Positions 1-9,564 of a stretch of DNA of 64,000 nucleotides are shown here, piece after piece (position 1 is the stretch's first letter; each line of letters starts with the position of its first letter). The position numbers and the translations under genes are program-made. The stretch covers positions 1 through 64,000 of the forward strand of contig NZ_QPLK01000009.1 of NCBI RefSeq assembly GCF_003340565.1, read 5' to 3'. The notes beneath the pieces are model-generated. The model saw nothing but the letters and a program-made list of their open reading frames with translations. It did not search any database and was not told where the DNA came from. Origin of the DNA: Rhodovulum sp. 12E13. Its GTDB lineage: Bacteria; Pseudomonadota; Alphaproteobacteria; Rhodobacterales; Rhodobacteraceae.

Positions 1-1
1 C

Positions 2-127
2 TTCAACAAGCTCAAGCATTTCCGAAAGATCGCGACCCGCTACGAGAAGTCGGCCACCAACTACCTCGCCGCGGTCCTGATTGCCTGCTCCAGGCTCTGG
101 GCCAGGCATTATGAGTCCGCATCCTAG
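2..127 (+). mobile_element. IS5-type transposase, C-terminal fragment at window edge
   Basis: Only the last 41 codons are in the window. They read FNKLKHFRKIATRYEKSATN and continue to ARHYESAS, which I recognise as the typical C-terminus of IS5-family (IS427-like) DDE transposases; the body of the element lies upstream of base 1. The stop codon TAG (125-127) sits inside a CTAG tetranucleotide (124-127) that also carries the thrS stop codon on the other strand. CTAG fits the YTAR-type target of IS5 relatives, so the element probably inserted exactly at the end of thrS. The assignment to IS5 is from memory of the motif, not from a search. Confidence 0.75.
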
Positions 128-2085
128 CGCAGGTCGGGGGGCGTCGCCTCCTCGGCGAGGCGGGACACGATCTCGTTGAGCGATGCAGAATACGTCTGCT
201 TCTCGCCGAGCCGGCGAACCGTGGCGGTGCGGTCGTTCACCTCGCGCTGACCGATGGCGAGGATCACGGGAACTTTCGACACCGAGTGCTCGCGCACCTT
301 GTAGTTGATCTTCTCGTTGCGGGTGTCGGCCTCGGCCCGCAGGCCCGCCGCGCGCAGCTCGGCCACTGCCTGATGCACGTAGTCGTCGGCGTCGGACACG
401 ATGGAGGCGACGACGACCTGGCGGGGCGCGAGCCAGTAGGGCAGGCGGCCCGAGTAGTTCTCGATCAGGATGCCGAGGAACCGCTCGAAGCTGCCGAGGA
501 TCGCGCGGTGAAGCATGACGGGGCGGTGCTTTTCGCCGTCGGCGCCGATATAGGTGGCATCCAGCCGCTCGGGCAGGTTGAAATCGGCCTGGAAGGTGCC
601 GCACTGCCATTCGCGGCCGATCGCGTCGGTCAGCTTGAAGTCGAGCTTCGGGCCGTAGAAGGCGCCCTCGCCCGGGTCGAGCTCGTAGTCGTTGCGGACC
701 GAGAGGATGGCCTTTTCGAGCGCGCTCTCGGCCTTGTCCCACACCGCGTCCGAGCCGACGCGGGTCTCCGGCCTCGTGGAGAACTTGATGTCGAAGGAGG
801 GGAAGCCGAGATCGGAATAGACCCCCGATAGCAGGTCGATGAAGGCGGCGCATTCCTGCTCGATCTGGTCCTCGGTGCAGAAGATGTGCGCGTCGTCCTG
901 GGTGAAGCCACGCACCCGCATCAGGCCGTGCAGCGCGCCGTGGGCCTCGTAGCGGTGGCAGGAGCCGAACTCGGCGAGGCGAAGGGGCAGGTCGCGGTAG
1001 GACTTGATGCCGGTGTTGTAGACCTGCACGTGGCAGGGGCAGTTCATCGGCTTGAGCGCGTTGATCCGCTTCTCGTTGGCGTGCTCCTCGTCGATCTCGG
1101 TGATGTACATGTTCTCGCGGTACTTGTCCCAGTGGCCGCTGGCCTCCCACAGCTTGCGGTCGACCACCTGGGGCGTGCGGATTTCGCGGTAGCCCGCCCG
1201 GTCGAGGCGACGGCGCATGTAGGCCTCGAGCTCGCGGTAGATCGTCCAGCCGTCGGGGTGCCAGAAGACCATGCCGGGCGCCTCTTCCTGGAAGTGGAAG
1301 AGCTCCATCTCGCGTCCCAGCCGGCGGTGGTCGCGCTTCTCGGCCTCTTCGAGGAAGTGGAGGTAGTTCTTGAGGTCCTGCTTCGTCCGGAAGCCCACGC
1401 CATAGATGCGCTGGAGCATCGGGCGGCTCGAGTCGCCCCGCCAGTAGGCGCCGGCGACCTTCATCAGCTTGAAGGCGTCGGCGGGCAGCTGCCCGGTGTG
1501 CCGGAGGTGCGGGCCGCGGCAGAGATCCTGCCAGTGGCCGTGCCAGTACATGCGGATCGGCTCGCCCTCTGGGATCGCCTGCACCAGCTCGACCTTGTAG
1601 GGCTCGTTGTTCGCCTCGTAGTAGCGGATCGCGCGGTCGCGGTCCCAGACCTCGGTGGTGACGGGGTCGGCCCGCGCGATGATCTCGCGCATCTTCGCCT
1701 CGATCTGCCCGAGATCGTCGGGGGTGAAGGGCTCGGCGCGGTCGAAATCGTAGTACCAGCCATGCTCGATGACGGGGCCGATCGTGACGCGCACGTCGGG
1801 CCAGATCTCCTGCACCGCGCGGGCCATGACATGGGCGAGGTCGTGGCGGATGAGTTCGAGCGCCTGGGCGTCGTCCTTCATGGTGTGGATGGCGATCTCG
1901 GCGTCGGCCTCGATGGGCCATTGCAGATCCCAGTGGCGCCCGTTCACGGTGGCGCTGATCGCTTTCTTGGCAAGCGAAGTGGAGATCTTCTCGGCCACCT
2001 GCCCGGCCGTGATCCCGGCGGGCGCCTCGCGGGTCGCGCCGTCGGGCAGGGTGAGGGTGATCGCGGGGGAGGGGGTGTCGGCCAT
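124..2085 (-). CDS. thrS: Threonine--tRNA ligase
   Basis: Class II aminoacyl-tRNA synthetase that charges tRNA-Thr in the cytoplasm. The 653-residue product has the family's usual length. An N-terminal TGS domain (about residues 5-65, from [17 protein letters not shown]) is followed by the editing domain ([26 protein letters not shown]), then the catalytic core with motif 2 ([30 protein letters not shown]), motif 3 ([19 protein letters not shown]), and the anticodon-binding domain. The frame stays open 46 codons upstream, but that part runs through a hairpin repeat, so I start at the ATG reading MADTPSP, which has GAGGA about ten bases upstream. The C-terminus looks complete although a transposase ends in the same four bases. 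Confidence 0.97.
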   Translation of the reverse strand: MADTPSPAITLTLPDGATREAPAGITAGQVAEKISTSLAKKAISATVNGRHWDLQWPIEADAEIAIHTMKDDAQALELIRHDLAHVMARAVQEIWPDVRVTIGPVIEHGWYYDFDRAEPFTPDDLGQIEAKMREIIARADPVTTEVWDRDRAIRYYEANNEPYKVELVQAIPEGEPIRMYWHGHWQDLCRGPHLRHTGQLPADAFKLMKVAGAYWRGDSSRPMLQRIYGVGFRTKQDLKNYLHFLEEAEKRDHRRLGREMELFHFQEEAPGMVFWHPDGWTIYRELEAYMRRRLDRAGYREIRTPQVVDRKLWEASGHWDKYRENMYITEIDEEHANEKRINALKPMNCPCHVQVYNTGIKSYRDLPLRLAEFGSCHRYEAHGALHGLMRVRGFTQDDAHIFCTEDQIEQECAAFIDLLSGVYSDLGFPSFDIKFSTRPETRVGSDAVWDKAESALEKAILSVRNDYELDPGEGAFYGPKLDFKLTDAIGREWQCGTFQADFNLPERLDATYIGADGEKHRPVMLHRAILGSFERFLGILIENYSGRLPYWLAPRQVVVASIVSDADDYVHQAVAELRAAGLRAEADTRNEKINYKVREHSVSKVPVILAIGQREVNDRTATVRRLGEKQTYSASLNEIVSRLAEEATPPDLR

Positions 2086-2183
2086 CTCGGCTGTCCTCGT
2101 CGGTTCGGCGCCTACGCGTGCGCCCGGTTGCGGGTGGGTGGCCAAGTGCGGGAGGGGCGCGCCCCTGTCAACCGAGCGCGGCA

Positions 2184-2232
2184 CAAAATCCTTCGCAAAG
2201 GATTTTGCAAATTCCTTCTTCAAGGAATTTGC
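2184..2232. repeat. Paired-hairpin intergenic repeat, copy 1
   Basis: Two abutting inverted repeats. The first (2184-2207) pairs CAAAATCCTT with AAGGATTTTG around a CGCA loop. The second (2207-2232) pairs GCAAATTCCTT with AAGGAATTTGC around CTTC. A second copy at 14914-14962 has an identical second hairpin and a first hairpin in which one T-A pair has become G-C, so pairing is kept. It lies between the ArsR remnant and thrS and is AT-rich against its surroundings. It may act as a terminator or a mobile REP-like element; no function is shown. Confidence 0.85.
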
Positions 2233-2261
2233 GGGTGGCGCCGGTCGGGTGTGCCGACGTC

Positions 2262-2380
2262 TTCCCGGTCAGGTCGAGCTGGACTTCGATCTCTGTCAGC
2301 GTCTGCCTGTCCCGGCCCCGCCGCGCCTCGAGGATGGCGCAGCGGTCCGGGTCGTCGAGGGCCTTGCAGACCGTGTCCAT
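2262..2380 (-). pseudogene. ArsR-family regulator remnant (N-terminal fragment)
   Basis: On the minus strand from the ATG at 2380, about 38 codons read MDTVCKALDDPDRCAILEAR and then [14 protein letters not shown]. This matches the start of ArsR-family winged-helix regulators of the type MDxVFKALxDPxRRxLLxxLRxRDGQTLTE. Similarity stops at about 2262, where the helix-turn-helix should follow, and the frame then runs into the paired-hairpin repeat. Cys replaces the usual Phe and Arg at two early positions. I read it as a truncated, decayed gene. A short unrelated ORF is possible but the match to the family opening is good. Confidence 0.55.
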
Positions 2381-2561
2381 GGTCGACCGGACGTGACCGC
2401 ATCGACACAGCGTCCCGTCAACCCGGCGTTCACCGGCCGGTGGCACCTTCAAGGTGCCGGCCAACCTCTTGCATGGTCGCGATTTCGCGCGATCCCCGCC
2501 CGAGAGCTGCCACGATGGCGGGCAAGACTCGCGCGAGGGCGCCCGCAGAAGGAGTAGGGTC

Positions 2562-3026
2562 ATGGCACATGTGCGCGACACGGCGGAGCAGGCCATCCGC
2601 GAGGGTCTGACCGACCGCGACGTGCTGCGCCGTGTCTTCGCGGCGCATCCGGGCGCAAATCTCTCGACCGACACGATCGCGTGGTATCGCGCGCGGCTCG
2701 CACGGGAGGGGATCGGCACGGGAACACGCTTCGCCGAGGTCGGCGACGACGACCTCCCGCCCGCCCACCGCCCGCCCGTCGACCGCCCGCCCGTCAATCG
2801 CCCGTCCGCCTCGCGCTTGGCCGAGCCCGCCACGGCGAAGGGACGGCTGATCACCGAGCTCCTGCGCGACGGTCTGCCGGATTACGTGGTCTACCGCAGG
2901 TCGGGAGCGGTCAGCCTCGCCACGGTCAGGGCCTACCGCTCCCGCCTGATCGGCTGTGGCGATCCCGTTCCGACCGAGGCCGAGGCGTGCCGCTACTGGG
3001 CGGCGCTGAACGGGGCGGCGCACTGA
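2562..3026 (+). CDS. Small hypothetical protein with a duplicated helical module
   Basis: A 154-residue product starting at an ATG with AGGAG nine bases upstream; the frame is open further up but without a better start. Two halves resemble each other: residues 7-47 (AEQAIREGLTDRDVLRRV, then TIAWYRARLAREG) and about 92-132 (KGRLITELLRDGLPDYVV, then TVRAYRSRLIGCG). Each is a short helix, a GL-[TP]-D turn and a helix ending in YRxRL, which looks like a small helix-turn-helix-type module. A Pro/Arg linker (RPPVDRPPVNRPS) joins them. I do not know the family; a nucleic-acid-binding role is a guess from the basic second helices. Confidence 0.6.
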   Translation: MAHVRDTAEQAIREGLTDRDVLRRVFAAHPGANLSTDTIAWYRARLAREGIGTGTRFAEVGDDDLPPAHRPPVDRPPVNRPSASRLAEPATAKGRLITELLRDGLPDYVVYRRSGAVSLATVRAYRSRLIGCGDPVPTEAEACRYWAALNGAAH

Positions 3027-3452
3027 AGGGGAGCCGCCGCACGCCCGGCCGTCACGCCCCCCCTGCGCAACGCTGCCGACACAAGGCGGCGCGGCGTCAG
3101 GAGGTTCCTGCGCTGTGCGAGGGCCATCGTGCCAGACACGCCGGCCCCGACCGACAGGACGTTGGGCGGACGCGGAACGACGCTTGGTGACGAAGCGGTA
3201 GAAGGGTCGACCTGCGCAGGCAGCCCGGCACCGGGGGGTGCCGACGTAGCTGACCTTTGCAACCGCAGGCCCCGCCACGACGACGACCGCGAAAAGGGCG
3301 ACGGTGGCAAGGCGATGAGCCGGCTTCCCCGAGGCCCTCCTGAAGGAGCGGGTTCCCTCCGAGCCCTATCACGCGCAGGTCCTCGCGCGAGCCCGGAGTC
3401 ATCCCGTGTCCAGCTGGGACGCCGGCCCTCCGCGCTCCGGGGCGCGCGCGCC
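3027..3452. other. Gene-free stretch between the small protein and valS
   Basis: No reading frame here combines a start codon, a ribosome binding site and protein-like composition. Frames are open on both strands only because of high GC. One minus-strand frame (about 3320-3260) looks like a signal peptide, but a stop lies upstream with no start codon between. valS and the upstream gene converge here; I see no clear terminator. Confidence 0.5.
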
Positions 3453-6400
3453 TCAGGCGACCTCGGCGAGGCGGGCCAGCGCGGCGCGGATCTTCTCTGC
3501 CTCCGACTCGCGCGCAGCGAGGTTGTCGCGCGTCTCTTCCACCACGTCGTCGGGTGCGCTTTCGACGAACTTGGGGTTCGACAGCCGGCCGCGCAGGCCG
3601 CCCAGCTCCTTTTCCAGCTTGGCGAGCGTCTTTTCCAGCCGCGCCCGCTCTTCGTCGATATCGATGATCTCGGCGAGCGGCAGCCCGAAGGTGCCGCCGC
3701 GGACCGGCACCGCCACCGCCCCCTTCGGCATTTCCGCCACCTGCTCCAGGCTGTCGATCCGGGCGAGGCGGCGGATCAGCGCGCCGTTGCGCTCCCATGC
3801 CTGCGCCGCCTCGGCATCCAGCCCGGTATGCACCATCGGCACCTGCATGCCGGCCGGCACGTGCATCTGCGCCCGGGCCGAGCGGACCTCCTCGATCAGG
3901 GCGATCACCCAGGTCATTTCCGCCTCGGCCTCCGGATCGGCCAGCTCGACGGCGGCGTAGGTCGGCCAGTCGGCATGGACGAGCATCTTGTTACGCGCCC
4001 CCAGCGTGCCCCACAGCTCCTCCGTCACGAAGGGCATGAACGGGTGCAGCAGGATCAGGCACTGGTCGATCACCCAGGCCATCACGGCCTGGGTCTCGGC
4101 CTTGAGCGCCTCGTCGTCGCCCTGCAAGAGCGGCTTGGCGAACTCGACATACCAGTCGCAGACCTTGTGCCAGGTGAACGCGTAGGCCCCGTTCGCCGCG
4201 TCGTTGAAGCGGAACGCCCCCAGCGCCGCGTCGACCTCCTCGCGGATGCGGCCCGTCTCGGCGAGGATCCAGCGATTCACAGGGGCTGTGGCCTGCGGCA
4301 CGCCCTCGGCCGGGCCCACGTCGCCCCGCGTCGCGCCGTTCATCTCGGCGAAGCGGGCGGCGTTCCAGATCTTGGTGGCGAAGTTGCGGTAGCCCTGGAT
4401 GCGGTCCTTCGACAGCTTCAGGTCGCGCCCCATCGCCGCCATCGAGGCGAGGGTGAAGCGCACGGCGTCGGCGCCGAACTCGTCGATCAGGTCGATCGGG
4501 TCGAGCACGTTGCCCAGGCTCTTCGACATCTTCTTGCCCTTCTCGTCGCGCACGAGGGCGTGGACATAGACGGTGTCGAAGGGGCGCTGGCCGACCATCG
4601 CGTATTGCATCATCATCATCCGGGCGACCCAGAAGAAGATGATGTCGAACCCGGTGACGAGGACGGAGGTGGGGAAGTAGCGCTTGAGCTCTTCCGTCTC
4701 CTCCGGCCAGCCGAGCGTGCCGATGGGCCAGAGGCCCGAGGAGAACCACGTGTCGAGCACGTCCGGATCCTGCCAGACGGGATAGACGATCTTGGTGGGG
4801 TCACGATCCTCGGTCTCGTAGCGGGCCAGCGAGCCCGCGAGCATGTGCGCCGCCTCGTGCCGGTCGGCCACCTCGACGACCTGGGCGTGGTTGAGCGGCG
4901 TGGGCAGGGCCGCGATCACGTCGTCGAATTGCGGGCGCACCGCGTCGAAATCGGGCGCGGCGTGGTGCCGGTCGGTGCCGCGCACGAGGTTGTCGGCGGT
5001 CAGGAAGCGCAGCATCTCCACCTCGTCGAGCGCGCCGTCGCCCTCGTCGTCGCGGAAGGTCTCCAGCCGCAAATCGAAGCCGTACCAGACGGGGATGCGG
5101 TGCCCCCACCAGAGCTGGCGGCTGATCGTCCAGGGCTCGATGCTTTCCAGCCAGTGGAAATACACCTTGCGGTCCTGCTCGGGCAGGATCTCGACCTCGC
5201 CCTTGCGCACCGCGTCGATGGCCGGCCCCACGATCTGCTCGGCGTCGACGAACCACTGGTCGGTCAGCATCGGCTCGATCACCACCTTCGAGCGGTCGCC
5301 GAAGGGCTGCATGATCGGCTTCTGCTCGACGAAGGGCTGCGGGTGCCCCTCCTCGTCGGGCATCATCACCGCCAGCCCCTCCTCGGTGATGTCGGCGACG
5401 ATACGGCGGCGGGCCTCGAACCGGTCGAGCCCGCGATACGCCTCCGGCACCAGGTTGACGGCATCGACGTCGACCCGGTCGGCGCGCATCTCGCCGTTCG
5501 CCACGGCGCGGGCGATCTCGGCGCTCTCCTCGTAGGAGAGGCCGTCCGCGCGCATCGTCGCGTCCGGCGCCATCAGCACATAGAGGGGGATGCCGTTCCG
5601 CTGCGCCACCGCGTAGTCGTTGAAATCGTGCGCGCCGGTGATCTTCACCGCGCCCGAGCCGAAATCGGGGTCGGGATACTCGTCGGTGATGATCGGGATG
5701 AGCCGCCGCTGGTCCTTCGGGCCGACGGGGATCTCGCAGAGCTTGCCGACGATGGGCGCGTAGCGTTCGTCGGAGGGGTGCACCGCCACCGCGCCGTCGC
5801 CCAGCATCGTCTCGGGGCGGGTCGTGGCGATCGAGATGTAGTCGCGCTCCTCCTCCAGCACGACGTGGCCGTGCTCGTCGCGCTCGACATAGGTGTAGGT
5901 CTCGCCCCCCGCCAGCGGGTACTTGAAGTGCCACATGTGGCCCTGCACCTCGACGTTCTCGACCTCGAGGTCCGAGATCGCCGAGCGGAAGTGCGGGTCC
6001 CAGTTCACCAGCCGCTTGCCGCGATAGATGATGCCGCGGTCGTAGAGATCGCAGAACGTCTTGATGACCGCGGCATGAAAGCCCTCGTCCATCGTGAAGG
6101 CCTCGCGATCCCAGTCGCAGGACGCGCCGAGGCGCTTGAGCTGGCCGATGATGGTGCCGCGGCTCTTGTGCTTCTGCTGCCAGACTCGCTCGACAAAGGC
6201 CTCGCGCCCCATCTCCTCGCGCGTGGGCTCGCCGTTCGCGGCCATCTCGCGCTCGGTCACCATCTGCGTGGCGATGCCGGCGTGGTCGGTCCCGGGCTGC
6301 CAGAGGGTGTCGTGGCCGCGCATCCGGTGCCAGCGCACGAGGATGTCCTGCAACGTGTTGTTGAAGGCATGGCCCATGTGCAGCGAGCCGGTCACGTTCG

Positions 6401-6536
6401 GCGGCGGGATCAGAACGGAGAAATGCGGCGCGCCCGTCTTCGCGTTGGCACCGGCGCGGAACGCTTTCGCCTGTTCCCAGGCGGCGTAGATCCGCTCTTC
6501 GGCCGAAGCGGCGTCGAACGTCTTGTCCATCGGCAT
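3453..6536 (-). CDS. valS: Valine--tRNA ligase
   Basis: Class I synthetase that charges tRNA-Val. The 1027-residue product is full length. It has the HIGH-type motif in [17 protein letters not shown] (about residues 40-60), the large CP1 editing insertion, the KMSKS loop in [14 protein letters not shown], a helical anticodon-binding domain, and a C-terminal coiled-coil tail rich in Glu, Arg and Leu ([18 protein letters not shown]). The first ATG (MPMDK) is chosen because AGAGGG lies seven bases before it; the second ATG two codons on is also possible. It stands alone on the minus strand. Confidence 0.97.
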   Translation of the reverse strand: MPMDKTFDAASAEERIYAAWEQAKAFRAGANAKTGAPHFSVLIPPPNVTGSLHMGHAFNNTLQDILVRWHRMRGHDTLWQPGTDHAGIATQMVTEREMAANGEPTREEMGREAFVERVWQQKHKSRGTIIGQLKRLGASCDWDREAFTMDEGFHAAVIKTFCDLYDRGIIYRGKRLVNWDPHFRSAISDLEVENVEVQGHMWHFKYPLAGGETYTYVERDEHGHVVLEEERDYISIATTRPETMLGDGAVAVHPSDERYAPIVGKLCEIPVGPKDQRRLIPIITDEYPDPDFGSGAVKITGAHDFNDYAVAQRNGIPLYVLMAPDATMRADGLSYEESAEIARAVANGEMRADRVDVDAVNLVPEAYRGLDRFEARRRIVADITEEGLAVMMPDEEGHPQPFVEQKPIMQPFGDRSKVVIEPMLTDQWFVDAEQIVGPAIDAVRKGEVEILPEQDRKVYFHWLESIEPWTISRQLWWGHRIPVWYGFDLRLETFRDDEGDGALDEVEMLRFLTADNLVRGTDRHHAAPDFDAVRPQFDDVIAALPTPLNHAQVVEVADRHEAAHMLAGSLARYETEDRDPTKIVYPVWQDPDVLDTWFSSGLWPIGTLGWPEETEELKRYFPTSVLVTGFDIIFFWVARMMMMQYAMVGQRPFDTVYVHALVRDEKGKKMSKSLGNVLDPIDLIDEFGADAVRFTLASMAAMGRDLKLSKDRIQGYRNFATKIWNAARFAEMNGATRGDVGPAEGVPQATAPVNRWILAETGRIREEVDAALGAFRFNDAANGAYAFTWHKVCDWYVEFAKPLLQGDDEALKAETQAVMAWVIDQCLILLHPFMPFVTEELWGTLGARNKMLVHADWPTYAAVELADPEAEAEMTWVIALIEEVRSARAQMHVPAGMQVPMVHTGLDAEAAQAWERNGALIRRLARIDSLEQVAEMPKGAVAVPVRGGTFGLPLAEIIDIDEERARLEKTLAKLEKELGGLRGRLSNPKFVESAPDDVVEETRDNLAARESEAEKIRAALARLAEVA

Positions 6537-6748
6537 CGGGCGATCCCTCTCTGGCTGGCGCGCCCCTCCGCGAGGGGCGGCGCGCGTCTCCTAGCCCAGC
6601 CGCGCCGACAGGAAAAGGGCCGCGCAGCCTGTCTGCCGGGCGCAGGAACCGCACTCCTCGAACGGCCGACCGCTTGCCCGGGCCGCATGCTTCGCCGTCG
6701 CGCACCGCCCCGGCCGCTCCCGGTCGTGCGCAGGCCAGAGCTCGCCCC

Positions 6749-6809
6749 ATCATCTTGGTCCAAATACTCCCGGGGGAGCCGCCGGAGGCGGCGGGGGGCG
6801 GCGCCCCCC
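6749..6809. repeat. Rhodobacterales-type REP element with GC-rich hairpins
   Basis: Read on the minus strand, the core is CCCGGGAGTATTTGGACCAA followed by GATGATG. It is flanked by a 6-bp stem GCCGCC/GGCGGC (6778-6792) and a GGGGGGCG/CGCCCCCC stem (6793-6809). A related core occurs twice at 19997-20103. It lies just 3' of the Lrp gene, whose stop codon overlaps a further palindrome GACGGCGCCGTC (6813-6824), so these hairpins may end its transcript. There is no T-run. Confidence 0.65.
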
Positions 6810-6822
6810 TCCGACGGCGCCG

Positions 6823-7254
6823 TCAGAGCCGCCGGTCGAACTTGGTGGCAAGGTGGATCAGGCTCTCGGTATCGGTCACGCCGGGGATGGCGCCGATCCG
6901 GTCGAGCACGGCGTCGAGGCGTTCGGTATCCTCCGCCGCGACCGTCAGGATCAGGTCGACCCGGCCGGTCGAGGTCTGGCAGCTGTCCACCTCCGTCATG
7001 GGCTTCAGGCGCGCCAGCACCTGCGCCGCCGCGCGCGGCTCGACCGAGAGCAGCACCGTGGCACGGATCCGACCGCGGCGCGCCCGGGTGCCCAGGCGGA
7101 TCGTGTAGCCGCCGATCACGCCCGAGCGCTCAAGCCGCTCGATCCGGGCCTGCACCGTCGAGCGGGCGAGGCCGAGGCGGCGTGCGAGTTCGGCGGTCGG
7201 GGTGGAGCTGTCGGCGGCCAGCGCCGCGAGGATCGCCTCGTCGGTCTCGTCCAT
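6823..7254 (-). CDS. Lrp/AsnC-family transcriptional regulator
   Basis: A 143-residue feast/famine regulator. Residues 1-50 form the winged helix-turn-helix (MDETDEAILAALAADSSTPT, ELARRLGLARSTVQARIERL), and residues 65-143 form the RAM effector-binding domain, with VDSCQTSTGRVDLILTVAAE giving the typical Gly-x-x-Asp ligand turn. The gene is divergent from an ornithine/lysine decarboxylase across a 134-bp, unusually AT-rich gap, the usual layout for an Lrp-type activator of its neighbour. It probably senses an amino acid such as ornithine, lysine or arginine; that is inferred from context. No strong ribosome binding site precedes the ATG. Confidence 0.9.
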   Translation of the reverse strand: MDETDEAILAALAADSSTPTAELARRLGLARSTVQARIERLERSGVIGGYTIRLGTRARRGRIRATVLLSVEPRAAAQVLARLKPMTEVDSCQTSTGRVDLILTVAAEDTERLDAVLDRIGAIPGVTDTESLIHLATKFDRRL

Positions 7255-7388
7255 TCAGATCATCGTATATTTCAGTCGATCCGACGTCAATTTCCGCGAT
7301 TTTGCCCGGATCGACGGGTGAAACGCGTCGTGCGACAGGTCATGATTCCTCCTGCGAGCAGTATCCGAGAGCAGGAGACAGAAGGCCC

Positions 7389-8528
7389 ATGACCCAGGCC
7401 CGCCCCTTTCCCGACAGCCCCGCCGACCTGTTGCGGCGCGGCGCCCCCGAAACGCCGATCCTGTGCTTCTCTCCGGCCATGCTGCGGGAGACGGCGCAGA
7501 CCTTCCTCGACGGTTTTCCCGGCCAGGTGACCTATGCCGTCAAGGCCAACCCCGAGCCGGCGGTGCTGGAAAATCTCGCCGCGGCGGGCATCGGGGCGTT
7601 CGACGTGGCGTCGCTCTCCGAGATCGACCTCGTGCGTGCCGTCGCGCCGACCGCCGGGCTGCACTACAACAACCCGGTGCGCTCGGGCGCCGAGATCGCG
7701 CGCGCCGTGGCGCGCGGCGTGCGCTCGTTCAGCCTCGACAGCGCGGGCGAGCTCGCCCGTCTCGTGGCGCGGGTGCCGGCGGGCGCCGAGCTGACGGTGC
7801 GCTACAAGCTGCCCGTGAAGGGCGCGGCCTACGATTTCGGCGCCAAGTTCGGGGCCGAGCCCGCCGCGGCGGCCGAGCTCCTGCGCGCGGTGGCCGAGGC
7901 CGGTTACACGCCCTCGCTCACCTTCCACCCCGGCACGCAATGCGCGCCCCCCGAGGTCTGGCGCGCCTACGTCGCCGAGGCCGCCGCCATCGCCCGCGCG
8001 GCGGCGGCGGAGCCGGCGCGCCTCAATGTCGGCGGCGGCTTCCCGTCGCACCGGATGAGGGCCGCGGCGCCCGATCTCGGCGCCATATTCGAGGCGATCG
8101 ACAGCGCCGCCACGGCGGCCTTCGGGGCGGCGCGGCCGGCGCTCGTCTGCGAACCGGGGCGGGGCATGGTGGCGGAGTGCTGCACGCTGATGACGCGGGT
8201 TCGCGCCCTGCGCGACGATCACGTCTTCCTCGACGACGGGATCTATGGCGGCCTGGCCGAGATGCTCAGCATGCCGATGACCGACCGGATCGAGGTGCGC
8301 AGCCCGGAGGGCCTGTTGCGCACGGGCGCTCCCGTTCCGCGCACCGTCTTCGGGCCGACCTGCGACAGCCTCGACCGGTTGCCCGGCCACCCGATGCTGC
8401 CCGAGGATACGGAAGAAGACGACGCGGTGCTCTTCCGTGGCATGGGTGCGTATTCGGGCGTGACGGCGACGCGGTTCAACGGCTTCGGCGCGCTGACACT
8501 GGCGACGGTCGATCGGCTCGACGACTGA
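7389..8528 (+). CDS. Type III PLP-dependent ornithine/lysine decarboxylase
   Basis: Decarboxylates ornithine to putrescine, or lysine to cadaverine. The 379-residue product matches the short alanine-racemase-fold (fold III) decarboxylases. The PLP-binding lysine is in TYAVKANPEP (K52). The phosphate-binding glycines are in LNVGGGFPSH and the diphosphate-loop ECEPGR-type motif is CEPGRGMVAE. The catalytic cysteine lies in FGPTCDSLDR, as in eukaryotic-type ornithine decarboxylase. The frame is open far upstream antisense to valS, so the start is the ATG at 7389 preceded by GGAGA and AAGG. Its 3' end overlaps the converging glycosyltransferase by 53 bp. Substrate choice between ornithine and lysine is not decided by sequence. 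Confidence 0.9.
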   Translation: MTQARPFPDSPADLLRRGAPETPILCFSPAMLRETAQTFLDGFPGQVTYAVKANPEPAVLENLAAAGIGAFDVASLSEIDLVRAVAPTAGLHYNNPVRSGAEIARAVARGVRSFSLDSAGELARLVARVPAGAELTVRYKLPVKGAAYDFGAKFGAEPAAAAELLRAVAEAGYTPSLTFHPGTQCAPPEVWRAYVAEAAAIARAAAAEPARLNVGGGFPSHRMRAAAPDLGAIFEAIDSAATAAFGAARPALVCEPGRGMVAECCTLMTRVRALRDDHVFLDDGIYGGLAEMLSMPMTDRIEVRSPEGLLRTGAPVPRTVFGPTCDSLDRLPGHPMLPEDTEEDDAVLFRGMGAYSGVTATRFNGFGALTLATVDRLDD

Positions 8529-9564
8529 CGCAGCGTTCGCGTTCCGCAAGGCGCGCGGCATACTCCGCGCCGAGCGCCGCGTCGAAGGCGGCCGGCGCGA
8601 GCCCGGCCGCGACGCCGGGCAGCAGCGCGGCGAGCGGCACGGCCGGGTTGACCCGCGGGCGCGAGAGCTTGCGCGCCGCCGTCAGCGTCTCCGCCTGCTC
8701 GGGCGTCAGACGCGACAGGCGGGCGTGGAAGGCGAGGATGTCGTCGAGCGTGGCGCAACGGTCGCGGACGTGGCGCACCTGCGCGCGCCTCTCGACGTGA
8801 AGCAGGCGGTCGAGTTGCGCCTCGGGGTGGGTGGCATAGCGCAGGGTCTTGGCCGCCCAGTGGCGCGGGGTAAGCCCGTCGAAATGCAGCAGGTGGACAG
8901 CGCGCGCGACGCGGAAGGGCGGCGCCTCGCCCGCTGCCTCGGGGCGGTGCACGGTCAGCCGGTAGCCGTGCCCGGTGCGCGACAGCGCCTTGCCCACCGG
9001 GTAGCCGGCGAACCCCATCCGCATAAAGCGCGCCGTCTCGCCGTAGATCGCGCCCGCCTCGAGCGCGTCGCCCGGCAGGAGCGGGCGGCGGAACGCCCCC
9101 TCGAAGATCGAGGCCCCCCGCTCGTCCCCCAGCCACACGCGCTCGAGGTTGCGGATCTTGAGCCAGCCGTGACTCTCGTCGAGCCGGGCGAGCTCGTCCG
9201 CGAGCGGCCCCTCGCACCAGAGGAGCTCGTCGGCATCGACGTGCAGGATCCAGTCGGCCCGGGTGCGGTTGCCGGCTAGGGTGGCGTTGGCCATCTGGCG
9301 CTGCGATTGCAGGGCGGGGCGGGCGCGGCCCCGCCGTTCCCGCCAGTAGGCGTCGTCGCAACGGACGACACGGGTGCGGGGCAGCGCCTCGGCGAGATCG
9401 GCGGCGGGATCTTCGGGATCGTCGAAGAACAGCCAGAGCTCGTCCGCGCCGAGGGCGAGGTGATGGGCGGCGAAGGCCGCGACGAGGGCGGCGGGCTCGC
9501 GCACCGTCGCAACGACGGCCCAGCGGGGCGTCGCGGTATCCTCGGCGGTGCTGGCCGTCTGCAT
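8476..9564 (-). CDS. Family 2 type glycosyltransferase
   Basis: A putative GT-A fold transferase of the group annotated glycosyl transferase family 2 (PF13704-like). It opens with WAVVATVREPAALVAAFAAH, typical of this group, and has a nucleotide-sugar/metal motif in DWILHVDADELLW (Asp-Ala-Asp). The later half contains HLLHFDGLTPRHWAAKTLRY. The ATG at 9564 gives 362 residues and puts the domain near the N-terminus. ATGs at 9600 and 9642 are also in frame but add an Arg-rich stretch, and none has a convincing ribosome binding site. It converges on the decarboxylase and overlaps it by 53 bp. Acceptor and sugar are unknown. Confidence 0.8.
   Translation of the reverse strand: MQTASTAEDTATPRWAVVATVREPAALVAAFAAHHLALGADELWLFFDDPEDPAADLAEALPRTRVVRCDDAYWRERRGRARPALQSQRQMANATLAGNRTRADWILHVDADELLWCEGPLADELARLDESHGWLKIRNLERVWLGDERGASIFEGAFRRPLLPGDALEAGAIYGETARFMRMGFAGYPVGKALSRTGHGYRLTVHRPEAAGEAPPFRVARAVHLLHFDGLTPRHWAAKTLRYATHPEAQLDRLLHVERRAQVRHVRDRCATLDDILAFHARLSRLTPEQAETLTAARKLSRPRVNPAVPLAALLPGVAAGLAPAAFDAALGAEYAARLAERERCVSRRADRPSPVSARRSR

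Noticed and set aside
124-200. thrS disrupted by the insertion element
   Set aside because: The C-terminal anticodon-binding domain is complete and ends at a normal length, so the gene appears intact.
886-2610. Plus-strand frame of 574 codons across thrS
   Set aside because: Antisense to a perfectly conserved thrS, no start signal, shadow composition.
3260-3322. Signal-peptide-like minus-strand frame (LATVALFAVVVVAGPAVA)
   Set aside because: A stop lies upstream with no ATG, GTG or TTG between, and the sequence after it is unlike a protein family. Could be a frameshifted relic but unsupported.
3129-8528. A 1799-codon open frame on the plus strand
   Set aside because: It runs antisense through valS and only its last 380 codons (from 7389) are real, the decarboxylase. 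The rest is His/Arg/Asp-rich shadow sequence.
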